Below are positions 1 through 11,484 of a stretch of 64,000 nt of DNA, in pieces; within the stretch, counting starts at the first letter, position 1; every line of letters starts with the position of its first letter. The stretch is from Notamacropus eugenii (Eukaryota; Chordata; Mammalia; Diprotodontia; Macropodidae), in NCBI RefSeq assembly GCF_028372415.1, contig NC_092872.1, forward strand, positions 92,796,575 to 92,860,574, read 5' to 3'. The notes below the pieces were generated by a model, which was given only the letters and a program-made list of their open reading frames with translations, was not told the origin of the DNA and searched no databases. The position numbers were made by a program, and so were the translations under genes.

Positions 1-89
1 TACAATTTGCTTTTTAAAAGACATATTATAAATTCAGTATGTTAGTTTTAAAACTCTTAAGCTCAACTATATATCCTTCCAAACCTTGA

Positions 90-400
90 TGTTTTTTCCT
101 TTTTGTTTTTAAATACTTTAATGACCCTCTTTTCTTTTATTTTGTTATCCAGTTCCTCTCTTCCCCAAGTCTTCCCCTGCCCCAAATTTAAAACAATAAC
201 AGTAAAATCCCGCAAAACTTCCTTGTGACAAAGAAGCATAGTCAAGGAAAACAAATAGACATTTTGGCCATATTTGACAACATATATCTCATTCTGCATC
301 TCTCATTCATCACCTCTCTGCCAGGCGATGGGTAGCATGATTCATTCCTGATCCTTGAGAGTTTTAGTTGGTCACTACATTGATTAGAGTGAAGCTGAGC
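90..400 (-). mobile_element. Degraded L1 3' region fragment
   Basis: Read on the minus strand, this matches the 3' part of an older marsupial L1 subfamily. Recognisable landmarks on the plus strand are an A-rich block near 190-210, the phrase 'agcatagtcaaggaaaacaa' at 234-253, and a 'ttcattcctgat' block near 340. Related copies lie at about 14.3, 15.5 and 54.6 kb. There is no open frame. Confidence 0.6.
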
Positions 401-1370
401 TGATGAAGGATATTACCATGGCAGAAGAACTAAGAGAGAGCAGTATGTTGGGGAATCTCAGATTGCACCTGCGTCTTGCCCTTTACTGGCCTGAGTTAGT
501 GAATTTGATTTTGGATCTGAATTTCCCACTAGCCATTACTGTTATCTACCCTCTCTAATCTAGGTCATTTTAAGATTATTTTCTTCTTCCTCTTCTATAA
601 TGTTATGGAGTAAAGATTATTTTTCATAAAAAATGATCTCATGAAAGGGAGAGCTGTCACATTCCCAATGTAAGAGAGAATGGTGTTTAAGATACAGACA
701 TTATTCATCTTTCCCTCCCCAGGGGTCTGTGGTGTACAACACTGACATTTACAATAGATATTATAGTTAGAAGCAAAGAACCTGAAGTGAGAGAAAGGAA
801 AAAGTGGGATGATAGGTTGCGTATCATTTCAGCTGGAGAAAGAAGGCAGTGCAATGACTTATCCCTGGGATCATATCTTTTAGACAAATATGCCAAAAGA
901 CCAAAGGAAGATTTTAAATTTTCCTGAAAAGAAACTACCTCCTTAAAAAGAAAAAAAAAAAAGAGAACTTCGTGCAAAAAAGAAATCACATCCTTTATCT
1001 TATAGAAGTCTCATTCTTTTCATTTTCCCCTTTTATTGTTTCTGTCATTCCAAGTCTTGAATTTAGAAAAAAAAACTTCAGCATTTTAATGTTTAATGTT
1101 AAAAAAAACCCCTGCTGGTGAATTAGTCATTTTGATCAGCAATACTGAGAATACATTGCAGTAAAGGTGGGGAGTGAATTACTCACGTCATAAAGACTTG
1201 AACAACTTGTCCTAACCCGCAATGAACTGCTTACCTTTTAAGAAAATGATTTATTTAATTACCTTTATATTAGAAAAAAAACCATATGTACATCAGTGAC
1301 AACTTATCAATAATGTATACTATAACCTTTTTTGATCTACATGATTTTACATTAATGTATTAGAATGCAA
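401..1370. other. Unclassified intergenic sequence
   Basis: AT-rich sequence with short A-runs near 950 and 1060. The minus-strand frame at 705-989 has no recognisable domain. I see no gene or familiar repeat here. Confidence 0.5.
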
Positions 1371-1618
1371 ATTCAGCTAGGTGGTTCAGTGGATAGAATA
1401 CAAGACCTGGAATCAGGAAGATTCATCTTCCAGAGTTCAAATCCAGCCTCAGATACTTACTAGCTCTATGATTTTGGGCAAGTCACTTAGCCCTGATTGC
1501 CTCAGTTTTTTCATCTGTCAAATGAGATGGTGAAGGAAATGACAAACCACTCTAGTATGTCTGCCAAGAAAATGGAGTCATAAAGACTTGGACATGACTG
1601 AAAATAACTGAGCAATAG
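1371..1618 (+). mobile_element. tRNA-derived SINE, near full length
   Basis: A tRNA-like head ('cagctaggtggttcagtgga') is followed by a B-box-like 'gagttcaaatcc' and the block 'gggcaagtcacttag'. The tail contains 'aatgacaaaccactc' and ends 'ggacatgactg'. The same family recurs at 32637-32892 (plus) and 43612-43876 (minus). This type of SINE is abundant in marsupial genomes. The family name cannot be fixed without a library search. Confidence 0.85.
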
Positions 1619-1621
1619 CAT

Positions 1622-1736
1622 TTGAATATAGGTTTCTTGAGGGTAGGTATTGTGGTTTTTTCTTTGTATCTCCAGCACTGGCAAAGTGTTTGGCACATAG
1701 TGTTTAATGAATGCTTGTTGATTGATTGATATAAAT
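1622..1736 (+). mobile_element. L2 LINE 3' terminus
   Basis: Contains the typical L2 3' end order: 'tttcttgagggtaggtatt', 'tctccagcactgg', 'gtttggcacatagtg' and a terminal TGATT repeat. It is a short non-coding end fragment. Confidence 0.65.
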
Positions 1737-1774
1737 ATATTAAGCATATATCCTAATAGGCAGTATGTGTGTGT

Positions 1775-2083
1775 TCATCCTTCCTTTGACAAAGAAGACC
1801 ATGCCATCAAAGAAATAATGACATGACTTGCACTTGACTTTGTTTTGAGTGAGGGAGGGTGGTACAGGTCACCAGCCTCACTTCTCCTCCAGAGCCATCT
1901 GAATCCAGGCACCAAATATTCATCAGGATGACTGGAGATGACCCAGGATGAGGCAACTGGGGTTAAGTGACTTGCTCAAGGTCACACACCTAGTGAGGGT
2001 CAAGTGTCTGAGGTGACATTTGAATTCAGGTCCTCCTGACTCTTGCACTGGTGCTCTATCCACTGCACCACCTAGCTGCCCCA
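1775..2083 (-). mobile_element. tRNA-derived SINE with second-family tail
   Basis: On the minus strand the tRNA-like head starts near 2082 ('ggggcagctaggtggtgcag'). A 'caagtcacttaacccc' block follows, then a tail with 'gaggctggtgacct' and 'gtcatgtcatt'. Its tail matches the fragments at 19985-20262 and 20724-20870, also minus strand. It looks close to full length. Confidence 0.85.
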
Positions 2084-2315
2084 ATAGGCAGAATGACAGA
2101 GTAGATAGAGAGCTGGCCTTTGAATCAGGAAGGCTTGGGTTTAAAGTCCTGCTATGCCACCTATTAGCTATGTGACCCTAGGTAAGTCACTCAGTCTCTC
2201 AGTGCTCCAGGCAATTTTCTAAGATCATGAGTTTGTAGAATAAGTGTCAGTCTGTATTGGTAGAGGGAGTCCCTCATCTAGAGCTAGCTACAGCATGAAA
2301 TCACAGGTCTGGTTA
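2084..2315 (+). mobile_element. tRNA-derived SINE, type with 'ctctaagact' tail
   Basis: The tRNA-like head ('agagtagatagagagctgg') is followed by 'gtgaccctaggtaagtcac'. The tail is diagnostic of another SINE family: 'ttgtagaataagtgtcag', 'attggtagagggagt' and 'gaaatcacaggtc'. Further copies lie at 3848, 4195, 5420, 6236, 9010, 39240 and, inverted, 62270. Confidence 0.8.
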
Positions 2316-2446
2316 AAAAAACAAAAAAGAAATTATATATACACACATTCATATACATGTAAATGTACACATATGCACATAGACAGCAATATATCTGTAT
2401 CTATGGGCATGTATTTTGTCTATCAGTCTATCTATCTATCTACCTA

Positions 2447-2516
2447 GGGTGCCCCAAAAGTCTTCAGGTCTTTAAGCTTTAGTAGCTTAAAACTGTACTA
2501 AGACTTTTGGGATGTG
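2447..2516. mobile_element. Mini mariner-type palindromic element
   Basis: The ends are imperfect inverted repeats: 'gggtgccccaaaagtctt' at the left and 'aagacttttgggatg' at the right. They flank a second inverted pair, 'tttaagcttt' and 'agcttaaaac'. A TA dinucleotide-like 'cta' precedes the left end. The whole unit is only about 70 bp, so it can hold no transposase. It reads as an internally deleted Tc1/mariner-type MITE. Confidence 0.65.
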
Positions 2517-2645
2517 TGTGTGCTTGTGCACATGTGCACATTTTTATATGTGTGTATATTTAGTTATATTGACATATATGCACATATGTACACATATGCA
2601 TATATTGTACATACACACACATATATACACACACGCACATACATT
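2517..2645. repeat. TG/CA and TA low-complexity tract
   Basis: Interrupted TG, TATA and ACAC runs lie directly beside the mariner-type palindrome. A similar AT/CA run precedes it at about 2325-2446. No coding signal. Confidence 0.8.
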
Positions 2646-3054
2646 TCAATTTAGCTAGCTTCATAGAGGTTTATCACAAAGTTGGCTGCAGGGAAATGAA
2701 TTTTTCAGTTGGCACATCTCTTGAGGACCAATCTACTAGGTCAGAGAGAGGTTCAGAGCTACATAGGTAGAAGGAACACCCACATCCCCCAAAATTACAG
2801 TCCTTTATGATACTGGAGTATGTATATTTACATAGTCATAATCAAGACTCATATCTGTGGAGGAATTATGGAAGGGTCTGGACAAGAATCAACAGGATAT
2901 GAAGGTGTGGCTGGTTTGTGATCTGAACAGGAGGAGGGACTACCCTGACTGATGACCCATGTAAGTATTGTAGTATTGATCAGGTGCGTGATGAGTATTT
3001 CTAGATCTTTATATTTTCATGTTGTATTTTCTCACATAGATCTTGCCATATTTC

Positions 3055-3200
3055 TACATTTTTGTCATTTTCACAGGACTACAGTTTCATGGATGTACCA
3101 CAGCCTGTTTAGTCATTCTCCAGTTGTTAGGAATTTAGGTTGTTTCTAGTTTTTTGCTATTATATATAATGCAGTTATAGACAGCTTTGTACAAGAAGTT
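3055..3200 (-). mobile_element. L1 ORF2 3' fragment
   Basis: Plus-strand text such as 'atgtaccacagcctgttta', 'cattctccagttgttag' and 'agctttgtaca' is the reverse complement of the region near the end of marsupial L1 ORF2. It is heavily mutated. Confidence 0.55.
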
Positions 3201-3847
3201 CTCCACTCCCCCCCACCCCCTTTTAATTATTTCCCCAAGGAACTTCTTAAAGGCAGGCAAGCAGCTGTGATAGCTGTAGACTAAACTGATTTCCTTGTGA
3301 AGCTGATCCAGATGACCAGCAGAAAAATCTGGAGATTCGAGTCACCAAAGTACAGTACCTGGGTAATTTTGTTATTGTGAAACACAGCCTTCTAGGGTCA
3401 TATTTCATACTAAATTATCATTGCTCTGCGAGAACATTTCCTTTTTTTAAACTTTTTATATGTCACATAGTGCTTTCCTTCTACCGGGTGCATATATTAA
3501 AGTGATAGCACATTATTAAGAGCAAAGAAAATACTTGTGGAAAAGGCCTCCTTTTTCTTTTCTTTCTCTGTGAGAATAAAAATGACTGAAGAAAGTAAAG
3601 AAAATGCAATGAAATAAATGGAAATTGCTTAAGAAAATTTACTTTTTGGAAATGTTGGTAAATTCAAAGGAAAGAATTAAAGATTATGCAAATACATAAG
3701 CTGTTAGATATAAATGCATTAGAAAAAGAAGATAAACCTCACATGCAGATAACTTTGTTTTCCCATTTTTACATAGCAATACAAATTTCACATCACCACA
3801 GATGGAAAATAATGTTACCTGGAATTACATACATATAAGTACAATAC
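3201..3847. other. Unclassified intergenic sequence
   Basis: AT-rich sequence with a C-run near 3210 and no supported gene or familiar repeat. Confidence 0.45.
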
Positions 3848-4112
3848 AGTAGGTGCATGGCTCAGTAAATAGAGAGTTGGCCTCAGTCTAAGGAAGACCT
3901 GGGTTCAGATTTCCCCTCTGACACATATGACTGTGGCTGCAAGACTGCCAACAAATCACTTAACTTCTCAATGCCCTTGGCAAATCTCTAAGACTGTACA
4001 TTTCAGAGAAAGTGGTAATCTGCATTGGGAGAGGGAGTTTGCTCATTTGGGAGTTCTCTATACCAGTGAAATCCCATCTATTTCCTATCTTATAAACACA
4101 ATCATTTGGGAA
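3848..4112 (+). mobile_element. tRNA-derived SINE, 'ctctaagact' family
   Basis: Head 'gcatggctcagtaaataga', then 'caaatcacttaacttctca' and the tail 'tctctaagactgta', 'ctgcattgggagagggag' and 'ataccagtgaaatccc'. Full-length organisation with scattered substitutions. Confidence 0.8.
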
Positions 4113-4147
4113 CATCATTAATTTTGGTGGAAAGATAGCATAGTGAG

Positions 4148-4190
4148 TTGCGGTGGGGGACGGCGGCCTCGAGGCCACAAGTGGCCAGAT
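4148..4190. mobile_element. hAT-type MITE end fragment
   Basis: The segment 'gcggcctcgaggccac' with flanking 'ggtgggggac' and 'agtggcc' resembles the terminal repeat of the palindromic hAT-type element at 34521-34741. Only one end is present. It lies between two SINEs and is unusually GC-rich for its surroundings. Confidence 0.5.
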
Positions 4191-4194
4191 TCCC

Positions 4195-4445
4195 AATACC
4201 CGGGATAGAAGATTGGCCTTGCAGTCAGGAGGAAATGAATTTAAATTCTGCCTCTGACTAATACTATGGCCAAGGGCAAATCACTGAATTTTGCAGTGCC
4301 TCAGGTCACTCTTTAAGACTACAAATGATTGATCTGCATCAATGGAAGGAATTATAACTCTAAGACTTTTAGTTGCAGATAAGTTGCTGATTTGCGTTAT
4401 CAGAGAGTTTCACAGATACACATAAACAAACAAACAAACAAACAA
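4195..4445 (+). mobile_element. SINE fragment with (AAAC)n tail
   Basis: A degraded copy of the 'ctctaagact' SINE family: 'ttggccttgcagtcagga', 'caaatcactgaattttgca' and 'ctttaagactaca'. It contains a second, partly duplicated 'cagataagttgctgatttg' block. It ends in a clean (AAAC)n run at about 4424-4445, probably an expanded SINE tail. Confidence 0.7.
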
Positions 4446-5185
4446 CCCCAATCAACATGTATTTATTAAGTGTCTACTAAGTTTTCTTGTTATAGGTTCC
4501 CTACACTGACGAAACCACAGCTCCAGTCTCTTCTCCTTTCTTGAGGGGAGGGAGCTCTTCATTTTAGATGTATAAATATAGATCTCTAACTTGATATAGT
4601 CAGCTCTAGGATACTACTTAGTTTTTCATCCTTTCATACTCAACTACAGAACATAGCTCCCAGAAGATAAATTGTTTATCTTTACCATTTATCTAGTGTG
4701 AGAAATTGCTTGTTTATTTTGATGAAGAAAATAAATTGCCTTTCCTTAATCTCCACGTTAGCATCTAATTTCATCAGACAAAGGATTTAAAGGAACCCAA
4801 AGCGACTGGTTAATAGCATCTTAATTATCTCCCATCATTATAAGTGAAAGCTGAATGTCCCTCTGGAGACCACTTTGTCTCAGTAGGAATGATGACCAAT
4901 CGGAGCCCAGGGAATCACTCTTTATTCATGTGACAAATTGTTATGGAATAAGAGAAAGATTATCACTGATTAAAAGTTAGAACTACCTTGTTGGGCTATA
5001 GAGATTTCCAAAGCTAATTATTCGTATTTCCTGACCATTCTGGGCAGGCTGCTAATGCTGACAGTCTTTATTTGCTCTAAAGATTTAGAAGAAAGCTACC
5101 TATTGACTTACCCTGAAACTAACTGAAAGGAAATAAAGTAAAAAGAAGAAAAGGAAAGGAGTGATGGTTGGGGAGTGAGGGAGGA
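4446..5185. other. Unclassified intergenic sequence
   Basis: The first 50 bases ('catgtatttattaagtgtct') may be a minus-strand L2 end. The remainder shows no gene or familiar repeat. Confidence 0.4.
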
Positions 5186-5405
5186 AGTAGGGAGAGAGAG
5201 AAAGAGAGACAGAGAGAGAGGGAGGGAGGAAGGAAGGGAGGGAGAAGGAGGGAGGGAGGGAGGGAGAGAGAGAGACAGAGACAGAGAGAGACAGAGACAG
5301 AGAGAGAGACGGAGAGAGAGAGGGAGAGGGAGAGGGAGAGGGAGAGGGAGAAGGAGAGAGAGAGGGAGAGGGAGAGGGAGAGAGAGAGGGAGGGAGGGAG
5401 AGAGA
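5186..5405. repeat. Polypurine (GA/GGGA)n tract
   Basis: About 220 bp made almost wholly of purines on the plus strand, mixing AG, GGGA and GGAA units. Both strands carry long spurious open frames of Arg/Glu/Gly or Ser/Leu/Pro. These are repeat artefacts. Confidence 0.95.
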
Positions 5406-5419
5406 AATTAGAATTTGTT

Positions 5420-5612
5420 TTTCATAGTAGATAAGAGGTCTGGCCTTGGAGTCAGGAAGACCTAGGTACATAGCTGGGTGATCAGAGGAAAATCAGAACC
5501 TTTCAGCAAATCTCTAAGACTTTAAAATACAGATAAATTGCTGATCTACATTATGAAAGAGAATATTCATGTCAAAAGAGTTACCTATACTAATAAAATC
5601 ACAGATGCACAT
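5420..5612 (+). mobile_element. SINE fragment, 'ctctaagact' family
   Basis: Follows the purine tract directly. Recognisable parts are 'ctggccttggagtcagga', 'tctctaagacttta', 'ttgctgatctacatta' and 'aaatcacagatgc'. Confidence 0.7.
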
Positions 5613-6235
5613 AAAAAAGACCAATTAATAAGCATTTATTAGTACTTACTACAATGTCACACACTGCACAAATTCTTGGGGATACAAACACAAAAATGAG
5701 ACAGTTCCAGCTCTCAAGGAGCTTATTCTCTTTGTGGGGAAACAATAACACACACCTATGTAAATAAATATACACACATCCATATATGCACATATTTACA
5801 CACATATACACATAGATAAAATGAATACAAGATCAATTTTGAGGGGAAGGGAAATGCAGTAGCAGCTAGGAATCACAAAAGATTTCTATAGAAAATGTAG
5901 CTTGAGCAGAGTTTGGGAGGTAACAAAATTTTAAGAGGCAAAGATGAGGTGGGAGGGCATTGCAGGCTTGAGAGACAAGCAGGCAGTGAAAATTCATGGA
6001 AAAGGGAGACGAAACAGTAAGAAGATCAGTTTGAATGTATTACAGAGTATATGAAAGGAGTAATATATATATGTAATCTATCTATCTATATAATATATAT
6101 TATATACATACGTATATATATCTGAACTTTAGAAAAATCACTTTGGGAATTCTATGGAGAATGGACTGGAGAGAAGAGAGAGCAGTCTGAGAGACCACTT
6201 CAGGAGTTATTTCAGTAGTCCAGAAAAGGGGTGAT
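5613..6235 (-). mobile_element. L2 LINE fragment
   Basis: Reads as the reverse complement of L2 from its 3' end inward: 'aataagcatttatt', 'ctctcaaggagcttattct', 'gagggcattgcag', 'aatcactttgggaattc' and 'gttatttcagtagtcca'. A TA-rich run at 6060-6122 interrupts it. It is the same order seen at 17727-18270 and 60090-61600. Confidence 0.75.
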
Positions 6236-6365
6236 GAATGCAGGCAAATCACTTAATCTCTAAGTGCCTCAAGCAACACAAAACTAAATTGTAGAGCAAC
6301 TGTTGATTTTCAGTATAGGGAATTCCCTTATAGGAATTTCCCTATACCAATAAAATCCCAGTTAG
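6236..6365 (+). mobile_element. SINE 3' fragment
   Basis: Starts at 'gcaggcaaatcacttaatct' and runs to 'ataccaataaaatccc', matching the second half of the 'ctctaagact' SINE family. It joins the L2 fragment directly. Confidence 0.65.
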
Positions 6366-6834
6366 GATCAACATTAAAAAGGAAAGTTCCTCTTCTAATA
6401 ATTTCAGAGACTAAACTCTAAACAGACCGGAAGGCTAAATTTTAGCGAGCAAAGGTGGCAAATGTAGCAATCTATTTCCCGTGTTACCTATTGTACATAC
6501 AACAAAAGCTCTGTGTCTCATTTTTCCAACCTCTATTCACATTGGTAGGAAGGGTTCTTTGAGTACAGTTGGCTGAATCTCATTTTAGGGTTCTAGTGAT
6601 AGAGATGGGGGTACATTTTCTTTTTAATATTAGGGTATGTAAGCCCCCTTCAGTATGCTCTTTCCACTGATCATCAGTGGATATCAATTAGCAAGATAAA
6701 CTTAATTAGCATTTAGGAAGAAATATTTACTAAGGTGTTATAAGAAAAGTTGGTACAAACATCCCCCTAAACGAGAGACACACTTTCATATTAGCGCAAA
6801 CAGAGGCCAGGGAAAAGTGGTCTTAGTTTATTTA

Positions 6835-7045
6835 TTTTTTTTGAAATTTAGCATTTTATTTTGCCCCAGTTACATATCAAAATAATTTTTAACAATCATT
6901 TGAAAAACTTTGAGTTTCAAATTCTCTCCCTTCCTTCCTCCCCTCTCCCCCCTCCCACTGAGATAGCAAGGAATTCCATATAGGTTCTACATGTGTAGTC
7001 ATACAAAACATTTCCATATAAGTCATGTGAGAGAAAGCATAGGTG
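6835..7045 (-). mobile_element. L1 3' UTR fragment
   Basis: On the minus strand this carries the marsupial L1 3' UTR sequence. A block near 7000 corresponds to 'gaaatgttttgtatgac' and then 'cctatatggaattccttgct'. A purine-rich stretch follows and then an A-rich end at 6836-6845. A 5'-truncated insertion. Confidence 0.7.
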
Positions 7046-7940
7046 GTCTTAGTTTAGAGAGCACATACGGCAAAGGGATCCCTCATAACTCCTGCTTGTT
7101 AGAAGTCTCGCCCCTCTGTGGGGTCCTTATCAAGTTCCTCCTAAGCATAGTATATCTTTCTGTTGGGCTCCTTGTAGTGTCCCAAAGCTGCCTTTTTTCA
7201 GTGTGTCTAGTTCATCCTGATACAGCCACTGCTGTTCCTGGAATATTGCTAGAATACTAGTGAGAAGTCTAAATTTTCCAGTTGTTTAAAGTTCACAAGG
7301 TCATTCTTTGATAAACATGGGGTAGGAAACAGAAGAGCTCTCCTACTCCTTCCCTCCTCCCCTCTCTTCCTAGCAAGTAATTTTCTTTCAGGAACTGAAA
7401 CTGCTCTATTCCTGCTATTAAAAAACCACATTCTGAATTTACTTCTTGTTTCTATCCAAGCCTCTCAGAGTGAAACAGATTCTTCAAGCAATCCTAATAC
7501 ATTTCCTGTATTGTGTCATCTCATTTTATCCAATGGCTTTCACTCCTTCCAAAATGACTAAGGACCTTTCCTGCACCGCCCCTCCCCCCCAGTATAGTTT
7601 AATGCCTTTGACTGATTGATTGTTTCAACACAGTTATTCTCATCTGATAAAGTTATCAAGGTGTAGGACATATTAGTTACTTAAATAGGAGTGGAATGAT
7701 TGATTGATGAAATTGGTACCTACCCTTACATGTGAATTATGATATTAAGGAGGTTTATTGTTACAGCTCCTAATTAAATGCTTAAATGAGAATGTTGTTT
7801 ATATACAATAATGAACTTCATGAAGTTTTATGATTGTGGGTTCCCAGGTTTCATCATATTAAAAAAGAATTCTTCTTGAGACATTTAAAACAGTTTCAAG
7901 ATGAAGGATACAAAGATTTATCCATAGCAGAAAATCATAA
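7046..7940. other. Unclassified intergenic sequence
   Basis: No gene or familiar repeat recognised. The frame at 6991-7260 begins in L1 3' UTR and has no domain. Confidence 0.45.
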
Positions 7941-8050
7941 TGATATAGTGTCTAAAGTGACATGTATGGTGTCAGGAAGACCTGAGTTCTAATCCAATTA
8001 ATTTGGTGATTCTTGAAGTCTCTGTGCCCCTAGTTAGATATTTTTCACTT
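7941..8050 (+). mobile_element. Possible MIR/SINE head fragment
   Basis: The phrase 'ggtgtcaggaagacctgag' followed by 'ctaatccaatt' and 'tctctgtgcccc' resembles a SINE head region, but the match is short and weak. Confidence 0.35.
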
Positions 8051-9009
8051 GTTTAGGAATTGTTGAGCTTTTAAAAATTACATATCAATTTGATAGTCAG
8101 ATTTGCATTCAGTTTCTTGAAGAACATTTGAAAAAATGTTTTTCACAAATAGTTCTTTTACATATCTTAATGCAGGATGACAAATTTTAAGAGAATTATC
8201 CTTGATTTATGAGTTTACAAATATCTATACTTAGATGCTAGGCATCGCAAATTTCTTGTAAACCTCTTGGAATGTCATGTAAGATGTATGCAGCTCTCTA
8301 AGTGTAGCTTGTTTACAATAATTCCTACAGAGTTGTATATGGGGGTGCCTAATTTATAGTTCTGGAGGGCATATTTATTATGTGTGGTCAAGATGAGAAA
8401 GCATTTGTTTGGAGACTAAAATACTGTGCTTCAAATTCCAGGTGGCCATCAATATTCTGTACCAGGACAGGCTGCTAATTAGTGTATCTACCCTCTAGCA
8501 GTTCTGCTTAGTGGTCTGGCATAATAAAAATGTGCCCAGCCTGCTATAGTCTCTGCCCACAGCATGCACTCACTCTGTGGGTGTCCTGTTTACTGAAGTT
8601 AAGTCCTGAATATTATCTTTATACATTATATAAAGAAATTCTACTTGTGAGCTGAGCAAAAATATTGCCCCTAAAGTGTTATTTCACTTACAGGCTCAGA
8701 ATAGCCAAATGTCTAATTTCTCCTTAAATATTTTCAGGTCAAAGGTATTCTTGAGGAGAGAGACTCAAGCCATGCTCCCCAATAGGACTAAGTTGTGATA
8801 AACAGCTGAGAGTTGACTTTAAATAGCTTTTCTTGGCAGAGGATGTCAATATTGAACTCTGTCCCACTGTCCTTTGGGAGGTTTTCCCTTTTGGACACTC
8901 CTTTGGATGCCTTTCACTTAATAAGAAGACATATGGTTAACTCTGCCTTCCCAATAAGAAAGGAAGCAGGGCTATCAAAATCCACAATTGCACCATTGTG
9001 TTAGAAACA
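8051..9009. other. Unclassified intergenic sequence
   Basis: No coding or repeat signal that I can support. Short plus-strand frames here have no recognisable domains. Confidence 0.45.
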
Positions 9010-9250
9010 CCAGAAGGTAGCCTTGGAATAGCGATTAGAGAGCTGGCCTTGGAAACAGTAAGACCTGGGTTCAAGTCTCTCCTCTGATATATACTGGCTA
9101 TGTTAAACTGGGTAAGTTACTTAACCTTTCAGTGCCTCAAGAAATTCTGTAAGACTGTAAGTTGAAGAGAAAGTGTACCTGAATTGATAGGGGGAGTTTC
9201 CTCATCTGGGAGTATCCTATAGCAATAAAAATCACAGGCTCAATCCCTAT
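9010..9250 (+). mobile_element. tRNA-derived SINE, 'ctctaagact' family
   Basis: Full organisation: head 'agcgattagagagctggcct', B-box-like 'gggttcaagtctc', 'cagtgcctcaagaaattc', 'gtaagactgtaag' and tail 'atagcaataaaaatcac'. Confidence 0.8.
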
Positions 9251-10929
9251 ACCAGCCTCCCAATAAGTAATAGGTTATGATTATAACTTCTTGATCCATT
9301 GGAAAAGTTTACATGTCATACATGGAGTAATGATATATTCTTAATTTTGAAGGATCAAGAAGATTGCCTATAACACAACATAGCAATTTAATTCAGATGA
9401 ATGTTCCTGGCTGATGACATCAGTTTACATCTTTATACAATGCCAATGAGGCCAGTATAATAAGGTTGAAACTTTCCTACTTGCTCAACTTAACTTTGTA
9501 CTACTATATGGTCATCATATTTAATCCTGGCAGCTATCTTAAAATGTATGCTTTTGGTCATAAAAAGATCAAAAGAATGTGATGGATCAGTTTAAATCAA
9601 TCTACACATATTTATGTAGGTTGGCTTGTGTTGACCGTACATAACACAAGATAGGAACAAAACTAGGAGAGAGGAAGACAACAGCCTTGCCCTCTGGATC
9701 CATTCAGCCTAGAGTTGTACCAGGAGACTAAGAAGTCAGTTTCAGAACAAGAAATCAATTGAAAGCAGTGTCCTAACACATTTCTTTCTTCCTATCACTG
9801 GACTATTCTCCCCCATAGAAATCCCTGCATGCACTTCAGATCAATGATTTTTGCTACCTAAGTCTGTTAAGTAATAAAAATAATAATCAGTAAGCCCCAT
9901 TTATTGATGATCACTGGAATTCCAAAACCCCAATTCCTTTCCACTAAACAAAATTTTCATATGCTGTACTCATGCTGATAGAAATCTGATTGCCAGCTTG
10001 CTAGATATTCGTTGGTCAATGACATTACATTGGGTTTAAGACCAGTTTACACAATAGAGAGAGGAAAAAAAAACATTATGCCTCTAAAAACATGTTGACC
10101 ATGTGCAAACATTAGGATTAAGTAAACCCAAACATTCATTACCTAAAGGAACAAGTTTTTGCTCTGCCTCCTACCTGATGCATGGAAGAAACCTTTTGGC
10201 AGGGAACTTCCTTAATTTGGCACTTTTCTCCTGGCAGCATTTCTGAGTTCTTTTGCTGGGTGCTAGTCTTAATGAATTTGGGGGTTGAACTGCTTTTCAT
10301 CTTCACTGCATTTATGATTGACAGTTCTAGGATTCCTTCTTCCTTTGCTCACCTGTGCCCCAAATGTTTTTGCATGTCTAATCTGGCCCTTTTGAACATG
10401 AACAAGCATTGGTAATTTTAAGATCAGTATAAAAAAACAGATTTGTGAAAGCTGCCTGGTACCAAGATGTCATCTATACTCCCATAGTATAGGTTTCTAC
10501 TGTCTTAATGAAATCCAAAAGAGGGAGAATGAAGAAATTGGGAAAACATAGTTGAAATCTCACTTCCATGTCTTTTTTAGCCATGCAAAACTATATTGTA
10601 AGCAGGCATTCTTTCAGTCCTCGTATTTTCCTTCAGTTGTTCAAGTCACCCTTACTGTGGCATCCTCCCCAAACAGAGTCTCATCTTTCAAATCAATTAT
10701 TTTAATCAATTATTTCTTCATAAGAAAAATAGCCCGGGTAAAAATATTTCTTGAAATTTTGGCTTTTTAAAAATTATCATTAATTATCTCAATTAGCAAT
10801 CATCCCCTCCCCTGACACCCCACTTTGACAAACCTATAGTAAGACATAGACAAGAATACCACATGTTTGATAGGCATGAATTGGTTGTGAGCTGAATTAT
10901 TGGAGGGAATACCTACAGTAATGACATCT
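9251..10929. other. Unclassified 1.7-kb stretch
   Basis: No recognised repeat, RNA or domain. Plus-strand frames at 10182-10415 and 10552-10770 are short and unsupported. This is one of the longest stretches without a visible repeat, so it is a reasonable place to look for conserved non-coding sequence. Confidence 0.4.
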
Positions 10930-11115
10930 AACTGATGACATGAATGTCTAATGTTCTAATTTTATGATAATTTATGTTAGTTTTGGGTTTCAAGAAGCAA
11001 ATAAACATTGACATTGACCATATGCCAATTGGAGAATAGCTGTTACTCTTACAAATTTGAATCAGTTCTTTATAACCACAAACTATTATTGGAGCAATTG
11101 TCTTGATCAAGCACC
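10930..11115 (-). mobile_element. L1 ORF2 fragment
   Basis: Plus-strand text 'ccaattggagaatagctgtt' and 'caaatttgaatcagttct' is the reverse complement of the L1 region just upstream of the ORF2 3' end. Confidence 0.5.
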
Positions 11116-11484
11116 TGTGATTATTTTTTCTAATTACCTGAACCTCAAAATATAATTTAGGAGGAAAAAAAATTGGACACCATGGAATTCCCTTTATTAC
11201 TTACCAGATTTGTTTGTAAAACTTTTTAAAATTTCAGGACATTTCCAGAACATTAGGACAGATGACTTTTTCCCTTAGGTCTTGTTATCTTTTTAAAGAT
11301 CATTGCTATATAAGGTGGCAAATAATTTCCCTGTTATGTATTGTATCCAGTTACATTAAATTAAATTAAATCTAGATAGGCAGCTTAATTCAATCATTTG
11401 TACAAGAAAATCTACTTTGGTGCTTGAATGATGTGAGTTGGCTGGTTTATAAGTGTCATGAATAACCAGATAATTGTCGAATCT

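Noticed and set aside
1371..1440. Functional tRNA gene
   Set aside because: The tRNA-like block is the head of a SINE. It does not fold as a full cloverleaf in my reading and is repeated many times across the window.
5100..5471. Open frames of 123, 88 and 78 codons on both strands
   Set aside because: They are Ser/Pro/Leu or Arg/Glu/Gly translations of the polypurine tract and carry no domain.
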